Positions 58,810-64,000 of a stretch of 64,000 nucleotides of DNA are shown here, piece by piece. The stretch is from Bradyrhizobium sp. NAS96.2 (GTDB taxonomy: Bacteria > Pseudomonadota > Alphaproteobacteria > Rhizobiales > Xanthobacteraceae). Position 1 is the first letter of the stretch; each line of letters begins with the position of its first letter. The DNA lies in NCBI RefSeq assembly GCF_001908235.1, contig NZ_LGHK01000037.1, positions 1-64,000 on the forward strand, in the 5' to 3' direction. The position numbers and the translations under genes are program-made. The notes beneath the pieces are model-generated. The model had not been told where the DNA came from and searched no databases. It saw only the letters and a list, made by a program, of their open reading frames with translations.

Positions 58810-59270
58810 CAAACGTGTTGTTAAGGATTGCGCCTCGCTGGTTTGTCCGATTCCGATTCGTTCTTTGCGAACAGAATGGAGTCGAATAGGGAACGGTTCG
58901 CGATGCGCGGAGCATGGTGCGCGGGTCAACAAAAGCGACATGCAGGTGCCTCGCTCGATCCGCGCAAACGTGTTGTTAAGAATCGCTTCGCGCCGATTTT
59001 TCGATTCCGATTCGTTCTCTGCGAACGAAATGGAGTCGAACGCAGAACGCGACGATGGTGCTGCCTTGCGCTCGATCCGGGAAGTCGGCACATGCCGGAT
59101 GGCCTGGACGGCGCGGCGACATTGCGCAGTGAGCGCAATAATCCCACCATGGCACAACATCGATCGCTCGGATGCCGTCCGTGCACGCACATTGTTAACG
59201 CCTGAGTCGCGCCGATTTCCTTGATTCCGATTCGTTCTTCGCGAACAAATTGGAATCAGACAGAGAACGC
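58810..59270. repeat. Array of three 85-base repeats, each with a 35-base hairpin
   Basis: Copies at 58810-58894, 58965-59050 and 59187-59270. Each starts with an ACGTGTTGTTAAG-like word (CACATTGTTAACG in the third). It is followed by a GCGCCGATTT-like spacer and an inverted repeat: GATTCCGATTCGTTCTTTGC and its partner in copy 1 (58849-58883), the same in 59003-59037 and 59223-59257. Copy 3 is the most symmetrical (GATTCC-G-ATT-C-GTTC with GAAC-A-AAT-T-GGAATC). The spacers between copies differ. It fills the 565-base gap between the PaiB-like gene and the glucokinase. Confidence 0.85.
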
Positions 59271-59330
59271 GGTTGTAGCGCGCAGGACGTTTCTCTGCTC
59301 CACTCGGAGCGCACATGAGCGAGCGGATCG

Positions 59331-60062
59331 ATGGCCGGCAAGACAAAGAAGGCGAGCAAGAAAGCAAAAAGGCCCGCGTCGCGGCGGACGGTGCTGGCGA
59401 TCGACATCGGCGGCACGCATGTGAAGGTGATGACCGACAGGGAGCGCATCAAACGCGAATTCGAGTCAGGTCCAACTCTGTCCGCCACCGAGATGGTGCG
59501 GCAGGTCAAGGCGCTGACCCGGGACTGGTCTTATGATGTGATCTCGATCGGCTATCCCGGTCCGGTGGTTCACAACCGTCCGCTGGCCGAGCCGCACAAT
59601 CTCGGCCGCGGCTGGGCCGGATTCGATTTTGACCGCGCGTTCGGCCGGCCGGTGAAGGTCGTCAACGATGCGCTGATGCAGGCGATCGGCAGCTATCAGG
59701 GCGGGCGGATGCTGTTTCTCGGCCTCGGCACCGGGCTCGGCTCCGCGATGATCGTGGCGGGCGTGTATGAGCCGATGGAGCTCGGTCATTTGCCCTACCG
59801 GAAGGGCGCGACATTCGAGGACTATGTCGGCGCCGCCGGCCTCGAGCGGCGCGGCCGGAAGAAATGGCGTAAGAGCGTCGACGACGTCATCGCGCGGCTG
59901 TCGGCTGCATTGGAGCCCGATTACATCGTGCTCGGCGGCGGCAATGCCGACAAGGTCGACAACCCGCCGCCCAAGGTGAGGTTCGGCGACAACGCCAACG
60001 CATTCGAGGGTGGTTTCCGGATGTGGAAGAAGGCAGCGCGCAAGGCGAGCACGCGTCGATGA
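59331..60062 (+). CDS. ppgK: ROK-family polyphosphate-type glucokinase
   Basis: 243-aa sugar kinase with the ROK fold. Motifs: TVLAIDIGGTHVKVMTDRER (phosphate-1), DVISIGYPGPVVHNRPLAEP, VKVVNDALMQAIGSYQGGRM, LFLGLGTGLGSAMIVAGVYE, PMELGHLPYRKGATFEDYVG, LGGGNADKV. The short length, N-terminal KKASKKAKRPASRR and the L-G-H-L-P region fit the polyphosphate glucokinase branch, which lacks the zinc motif of other ROK proteins. ATP use cannot be excluded. The start ATG at 59331 has no strong SD. Confidence 0.85.
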   Translation: MAGKTKKASKKAKRPASRRTVLAIDIGGTHVKVMTDRERIKREFESGPTLSATEMVRQVKALTRDWSYDVISIGYPGPVVHNRPLAEPHNLGRGWAGFDFDRAFGRPVKVVNDALMQAIGSYQGGRMLFLGLGTGLGSAMIVAGVYEPMELGHLPYRKGATFEDYVGAAGLERRGRKKWRKSVDDVIARLSAALEPDYIVLGGGNADKVDNPPPKVRFGDNANAFEGGFRMWKKAARKASTRR

Positions 60063-60128
60063 AACTGGAACTGGCACCAAATTGCCGGGACTGCCGAAGT
60101 TTCGTGCTGTTCCGTCGTTGCTGTTCCT

Positions 60129-60154
60129 GGAACTGATCGGGTCTGCCGCTCGTT
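60129..60154 (+). promoter_or_regulatory. Predicted EcfG-type (general stress) promoter
   Basis: GGAAC (60129-60133), 17-base spacer, CGTT (60151-60154): matches the GGAAC-N16/17-CGTT consensus of alphaproteobacterial sigma-EcfG. It lies 38 bases before the PepSY gene start. Confidence 0.75.
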
Positions 60155-60192
60155 TTATGCGACATGACATCCCGTTCCATGAGGAGTGACTG

Positions 60193-60453
60193 ATGCGAAG
60201 CTTCATTATTCCCGCTATTGCGGCCCTTGCGATCGGCGCAGCGACGCCGGCGATGGCCTATGATTCCGGCAGCCAGATCTCGATGGAGGCGGCCCTCGAC
60301 GTCGCGACCAGCATCGGCATCGTGACGGTATCCAACACCCAGTTCCTCGGCGACGAGTGGGAGGTCGAGGGCCGTGACCGGCTCGGCCGCTGGATGCAGG
60401 TCGATGTCGACGCGCGAACCGGCGAGGTGCGCAACGTGGATCGCGGCTGGTAG
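60193..60453 (+). CDS. PepSY domain protein, exported
   Basis: 86-aa protein: signal MRSFIIPAIAALAIGAATPA then PepSY-like module ISMEAALDVATSIGIVTVSN, QFLGDEWEVEGRDRLGRWMQ, VDVDARTGEVRNVDRGW. The start ATG at 60193 follows GAGGAG. The predicted EcfG promoter in front suggests expression in general stress. PepSY proteins modulate peptidases or signalling in the envelope; this copy is single and free. Confidence 0.88.
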   Translation: MRSFIIPAIAALAIGAATPAMAYDSGSQISMEAALDVATSIGIVTVSNTQFLGDEWEVEGRDRLGRWMQVDVDARTGEVRNVDRGW

Positions 60454-60483
60454 CCCGCGTCTTCACCGCGGCGTGAGATTTCC

Positions 60484-60519
60484 GGACGGCCGGCGGCGCA
60501 GGGCGCACGCCGGCCGTTC
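60484..60519. terminator. GC-rich stem-loop after the PepSY gene
   Basis: GGACGGCCGGCG (60484-60495), 12-base loop, CGCCGGCCGTTC (60508-60519), 11 of 12 pairs. No T tract follows, so it is a possible rho-dependent or mRNA-stabilising hairpin rather than a classical terminator. Confidence 0.5.
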
Positions 60520-60638
60520 GTTATCCAGAACTGCGTGATGCCGTGCTTTGGCAGAATGGCACAAAGCTGGGGTATGCTGGTCGCATCATTTTCGGGGATC
60601 GCCGCCGGCGCGGCGGTCTCGCGAACAGGAGACCGGCC

Positions 60639-61922
60639 ATGACAAAACCGTTTCCGTCCAAAACCCATATCGGCAACCATCTGCTGCATCCGGAAACCCA
60701 GATGCTGAACTACGGCTACGATCCGCAATTGTCGGAGGGCGCCGTCAAGCCTCCGGTATTCCTGACCTCGACCTTCGTGTTCCGGACCGCCGAGGACGGC
60801 AAGGACTTCTTCGATTTCGTCGCGGGCCGGCGCGAGCCTCCGGAAGGCATGGGGGCGGGGCTGGTCTATTCGCGCTTCAATCATCCGAACAGCGAGATCG
60901 TGGAAGACCGGCTTGCGATCTATGAGCGCACCGAGAGCTGTGCGCTGTTCTCCTCCGGCATGTCGGCGATCTCGACCACGGTGCTCGCCTTCGCGCGGCC
61001 CGGCGACGTGATCCTGCATTCGCAGCCGCTCTATGGCGGCACCGAGACGCTGTTCACCAAAACGCTGGCGGCGTTCTCGATTGGCGCCGTGGGCTTTGCC
61101 GACGGCCTCGACGAAAGCATCGTGCGCGCCGCCGCCGACGAAGCGATGAAGAAGGGCCGCGTCGCGATGATCTTCATCGAGACGCCGGCCAATCCGACCA
61201 ACGGCCTGGTCGATATCGCGCTGACCAGGCGCGTCGCCGACATGATCGGCAAGGCGCAGGGCTTTACCCCGATCATCGCCTGCGACAACACGCTGCTCGG
61301 GCCGGTGTTTCAGCGCCCGATCGAGCACGGCGCCGATCTGTCGCTGTACTCGCTGACCAAATATGTCGGCGGCCATTCCGACCTGATCGCGGGCGCGGCG
61401 CTCGGCTCCAAGAGGCTGATGAAGGACGTCAAGGCGCTGCGCGGCGCGATCGGCACCCAGCTCGATCCGCATTCCTGCTGGATGATCAGCCGTTCGCTGG
61501 AGACGCTGAGCCTGCGCATGGAAAAGGCCGACCGCAATGCGCTGATCGTCGCCGACTATCTGCGCGACCATCCCAAGGTGGCGACGGTGCATTATCTCGG
61601 CCATCACGACGCGGCCTCGCCGGCGGGCCGCGTGTTCGCCAGCCAGAGCAGTGGCGCCGGCTCGACGTTCTCGTTCGATATCGTCGGCGGGCAAGAGGCC
61701 GCCGAAAGATTCCTCAACAGCCTGCAGATCTTCAAGCTCGCGGTGAGCCTCGGCGGCACCGAGTCGCTTGCGAGCCTGCCGGCGACGATGACGCATTCCG
61801 GCGTGCCGGCGGAGATCAGGAAGAAGATCGGCGTGCTCGATACGACGATCCGGCTCTCGATCGGGATCGAGCATCCGTCCGATCTCGTGGCGGACATCGC
61901 GCAGGCGTTGAGCCGGGTGTGA
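60639..61922 (+). CDS. Cystathionine gamma-synthase family PLP enzyme
   Basis: 427-aa Cys/Met metabolism enzyme. Start ATG 60639 behind AGGAG. Motifs: [100 protein letters not shown] and the PLP-Lys in [19 protein letters not shown]. The family includes methionine gamma-lyase, cystathionine gamma-synthase and gamma-lyase; reaction specificity is not decidable by motif alone. Possibly in a unit with the ABM protein 27 bases downstream. Confidence 0.9.
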   Translation: MTKPFPSKTHIGNHLLHPETQMLNYGYDPQLSEGAVKPPVFLTSTFVFRTAEDGKDFFDFVAGRREPPEGMGAGLVYSRFNHPNSEIVEDRLAIYERTESCALFSSGMSAISTTVLAFARPGDVILHSQPLYGGTETLFTKTLAAFSIGAVGFADGLDESIVRAAADEAMKKGRVAMIFIETPANPTNGLVDIALTRRVADMIGKAQGFTPIIACDNTLLGPVFQRPIEHGADLSLYSLTKYVGGHSDLIAGAALGSKRLMKDVKALRGAIGTQLDPHSCWMISRSLETLSLRMEKADRNALIVADYLRDHPKVATVHYLGHHDAASPAGRVFASQSSGAGSTFSFDIVGGQEAAERFLNSLQIFKLAVSLGGTESLASLPATMTHSGVPAEIRKKIGVLDTTIRLSIGIEHPSDLVADIAQALSRV

Positions 61923-61949
61923 GTGAAGGCGTAGGGCAGGAGAAGCGGC

Positions 61950-62246
61950 ATGTTGACGATCACGGCGGTCATCCGCGCCAAGAAAGGTCACGAGGCCACG
62001 ATGCGGCAGGCATTGCTCGACGTCGTCGCGCATGTCCGGGCCAACGAGCCGTCGACCGTCGGCTATCACGTCTCGCAGGATGCCGCCGACGCTTGCGTGT
62101 TCGCGACCTATGAGCGATACGTCGACCAGGCCGCCATGGACCGGCACAACAATTCGCCGGCCGTGGCGCGGTTCTTTGAGGTGGCGAAGCCGATCCTCGA
62201 TGGCGATGTGATCTTGGTCTCGGCGAGCGAGATCGCGAGCAAATAG
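61950..62246 (+). CDS. ABM-domain protein, putative quinol monooxygenase (second)
   Basis: 98-aa protein with MLTITAVIRAKKGHEATMRQ, ALLDVVAHVRANEPSTVGYH, FATYERYVDQAAMDRHNNSP, AVARFFEVAKPILDGDVILV. Same family as 14765-15064 but not close to it. Start ATG 61950 behind AGGAGAAGCGGC. It may protect against quinols or act in an unknown oxygenation. Confidence 0.85.
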   Translation: MLTITAVIRAKKGHEATMRQALLDVVAHVRANEPSTVGYHVSQDAADACVFATYERYVDQAAMDRHNNSPAVARFFEVAKPILDGDVILVSASEIASK

Positions 62247-62277
62247 GCGGGCGGTCGGCTGGTGCGCTCGGTGCGTG

Positions 62278-62628
62278 CTAGGCTTTCTTGACGAACTCGG
62301 ACTTCAGGTTCATGGCGCCGATGCCGTCGATCTTGCAGGCGATGTTGTGTCCGTCGCTGCCTTCGGTGAGACGGATGTTCCTGACCTTGGTGCCGCCCTT
62401 GACGACCGACGACGAGCCCTTGACCTTGAGGTCCTTGATGACGATGACACTGTCGCCGTCGGTCAGCGGATTGCCATGCGCATCGCGCACACCCGCATCC
62501 TGCGAGGTCGCGGCAGTTGCAGTCGCCTCCGCGCTCCATTCATGGGCGCATTCCGGGCAAACCCAGAGCGCGCCATCCTGATAGGCATGCTCGGAATTGC
62601 ATTTCGGGCAGTTCATTGCGGCGTCCAT
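62278..62628 (-). CDS. yjdM: YjdM (PhnA) family zinc-ribbon protein
   Basis: 116-aa protein. N-terminal zinc ribbon [20 protein letters not shown] with C; C-terminal SH3-like domain [40 protein letters not shown]. YjdM proteins were named for alkylphosphonate use but are not phosphonate hydrolases by current view; function unknown. The start ATG at 62628 or 62616 are both possible. It converges with the ABM gene. Confidence 0.9.
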   Translation of the reverse strand: MDAAMNCPKCNSEHAYQDGALWVCPECAHEWSAEATATAATSQDAGVRDAHGNPLTDGDSVIVIKDLKVKGSSSVVKGGTKVRNIRLTEGSDGHNIACKIDGIGAMNLKSEFVKKA

Positions 62629-62703
62629 TGCTCGACATCATCTCCATCGTGACCGGCGCACCGTAGGGTCCCGGACGGGTAACGCAAGGGAAAATCCACC
62701 GAT

Positions 62704-63693
62704 TTACGGCGTGATCCCGCCGGCTTTCGCGATCAGCTCGAACGAGCGCAGCCGCTTCTGGTGATCGTAGACGTCGGACACGATCATCAATTCGTCGGCG
62801 CCGGTCTCGGCGACCAGCGCATCGATGCCGGCGCGCACCGTCTCGGGCGAGCCGACGATGGAGCGCTCCAGCATCCGCATCGCCTGGACTTTCTCCTGTG
62901 GCGACCAGTAGGTCTCGATGTCGTCGATCGGCGGCTGGCTGAGGCCGCGCGCGCCGCGGAAGATGTTGGTGAACGACATCTGCTGCGTGGTCGCAAGCCG
63001 CCGCGCTTCCGCGTCGGTGTCGGCGGCGATGATGTTGACGCCGACCATGGTGTAGGGCTGCGCGAGCTGCTCCGACGGCTTGAATCGGGCGCGATAGATC
63101 TGCAGCGCCTGGAGCAGCAGCTCGGGGGCGAAGTGCGAGGCGAAAGCGTAGGGCAGGCCGAGCTCGCCGGCCAGCATCGCGCCAAAGTTGCTCGAGCCGA
63201 GAATCCACAGCGGCACGTCGGTGCCCGCGGCCGGCACCGCCTGGATGCGCTGGTTGGGACCGGCGGCGGCGAGGAAGGCCTGCACCTCGAGCACGTCCTG
63301 CGGAAAGTTCTCGGCTGACTCGGGCGTGCGGCGGAGCGCGCGCAGCGTCAGCTGATCGGTGCCCGGCGCGCGGCCGAGCCCGAGGTCGATCCGATCCGGA
63401 AACAGCCGCGCCAGCGTGCCGAATTGCTCGGCGATGACATACGGCGCGTGGTTCGGCAGCATAATGCCGCCGGCGCCGACCCGGATAGTGTTGGTGCCCG
63501 CCGCGATATGCCCGATCACGACCGACGTCGCGGCGCTCGCGATCCCCGCCATGTTGTGGTGCTCCGCCACCCAGATGCGGCGATAGCCGAGCGCCTCGGC
63601 ATGGCGGGCGACATCGCGCGCATTGTACAGCGCGCCGCGCGCATCGGTCTCTTCGGTGACGCGGACGAGGTCGAGGATGGAGAGGGCGGCCAC
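62704..63693 (-). CDS. LLM class flavin-dependent monooxygenase (MsnO8-like)
   Basis: 329-aa luciferase-like monooxygenase of the group using FMNH2 and oxygen. Motifs: [100 protein letters not shown]. The TIM-barrel HHNM motif is complete. Start ATG 63693. Substrate unknown; needs a flavin reductase partner, for which the gene at 46716 is not linked. Confidence 0.92.
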   Translation of the reverse strand: MAALSILDLVRVTEETDARGALYNARDVARHAEALGYRRIWVAEHHNMAGIASAATSVVIGHIAAGTNTIRVGAGGIMLPNHAPYVIAEQFGTLARLFPDRIDLGLGRAPGTDQLTLRALRRTPESAENFPQDVLEVQAFLAAAGPNQRIQAVPAAGTDVPLWILGSSNFGAMLAGELGLPYAFASHFAPELLLQALQIYRARFKPSEQLAQPYTMVGVNIIAADTDAEARRLATTQQMSFTNIFRGARGLSQPPIDDIETYWSPQEKVQAMRMLERSIVGSPETVRAGIDALVAETGADELMIVSDVYDHQKRLRSFELIAKAGGITP

Positions 63694-64000
63694 GGCGGCT
63701 CCGGAGCGTTAGGGACGGGGAGCCGGAGGTATTTGGCTGTGTCCAGGTGGGGGCGAAACGGCGGGGCAGCCGGTTCATGCAGTTGCATATGGATACGGTT
63801 CGCGTGTGGGTCAATCCGCCGAACTACGCGCCCCAAAATATCGAAAACAACCCCATGCAAAGGAGCGGTTGCCGGCGGCACTCGGAAAAGCGACTTGACG
63901 CGTCGGGCAAATCAGCGGTATTTTTCCATTATTCCGAAATTGTGAAGTTGGCGTCGGATGGGTAGCGCGACTTGCCCGCCGTAGCTCGACGAGCGAAGGC
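63694..64000. other. Terminal gene-free stretch with repeat-like sequence
   Basis: About 307 bases without a supported gene. GACTTGACGCGTCGGGCAAA at about 63892-63911 and CCGTAGCTCGACGAGCGAAG at the end look like sequences I recall as common intergenic repeats in Bradyrhizobium-like genomes; identity as repeats is not proven here since no second copy is in the window. Confidence 0.4.

Noticed and set aside
58849..59257. LexA/SOS boxes in the hairpin repeats (GTTC-N5-GAAC)
   Set aside because: Alphaproteobacterial LexA boxes are direct repeats GTTC-N7-GTTC; the hairpins have inverted GTTC/GAAC with another spacing.
60540..60638. SAM-type riboswitch before the Cys/Met PLP enzyme
   Set aside because: No recognisable SAM-II or SAM-I core in the short leader; TGGCAC there also lacks a -12 element for sigma-54.
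63747..63965. 72-residue plus-strand frame at the right end
   Set aside because: No SD, and the DNA looks like intergenic repeat sequence.
1..64000. tRNA, rRNA or CRISPR
   Set aside because: No cloverleaf-like gene, rRNA segment or regularly spaced direct repeat with unique spacers was seen; the hairpin array at 58.8 kb has uneven spacing.

Overview
The window looks like chromosomal DNA of a Bradyrhizobium or a close relative (Alphaproteobacteria, Nitrobacteraceae). The basis is very high GC, a GSII-type glutamine synthetase (glnII) with a divergent gstI-like gene, many small secreted proteins typical of this group, and several palindromic repeats of the kinds scattered through Bradyrhizobium-type genomes. 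I see no rRNA, tRNA, CRISPR array, phage block or plasmid replication genes. It reads as ordinary core/accessory chromosome with short operons.

Left part (1-19 kb): a secreted glutathione peroxidase, a large L,D-transpeptidase, creA, several small secreted proteins, a MocR-type regulator facing a flavin-binding PNPOx-like gene with a palindromic operator between them, an M20 deacylase, then a compact tryptophan-to-anthranilate operon (alpha/beta-hydrolase formamidase, kynA, kynU). Next come a signal-less BtuF-like protein, a hotdog thioesterase, a GNAT enzyme, an ABM-domain monooxygenase, a DUF2161 protein, the first GrlR-like protein, an SDR, an SGNH hydrolase, a tyrosine phosphatase and a MliC-type lysozyme inhibitor.

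Middle part (19-39 kb): gstI/glnII with a sigma-54 promoter, a two-domain GrlR-like protein, a signal-less ModA-like protein, a Sel1-repeat protein, a winged-helix/TPR regulator divergent from a secreted amidohydrolase, a three-gene molybdenum hydroxylase operon with a diheme cytochrome, a second two-domain GrlR-like protein, an ABC-F ATPase, a frameshifted REP-associated transposase between inverted REP copies, an MBL-fold hydrolase, and a PilZ/DUF2336 cluster.

Right part (39-64 kb): an AraC regulator, a second PilZ protein, a nitroreductase, an acyl-CoA dehydrogenase, a chemoreceptor, a flavin reductase/SDR pair, an L,D-transpeptidase lipoprotein, an RlpA-like protein, DUF6894 proteins, csaA-LysE-pdxY, a PaiB-like protein, an array of three hairpin repeats, a polyphosphate-type glucokinase, a PepSY protein behind a predicted general-stress (EcfG-type) promoter, a Cys/Met-metabolism PLP enzyme, yjdM and an LLM flavin monooxygenase.

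The least explained items are the GrlR-like family (five modules in three proteins), the hairpin array at 58.8-59.3 kb, and an orphan plus-strand terminator near 54.6 kb that may end a small RNA. No single large undescribed system is evident; these are the best leads.
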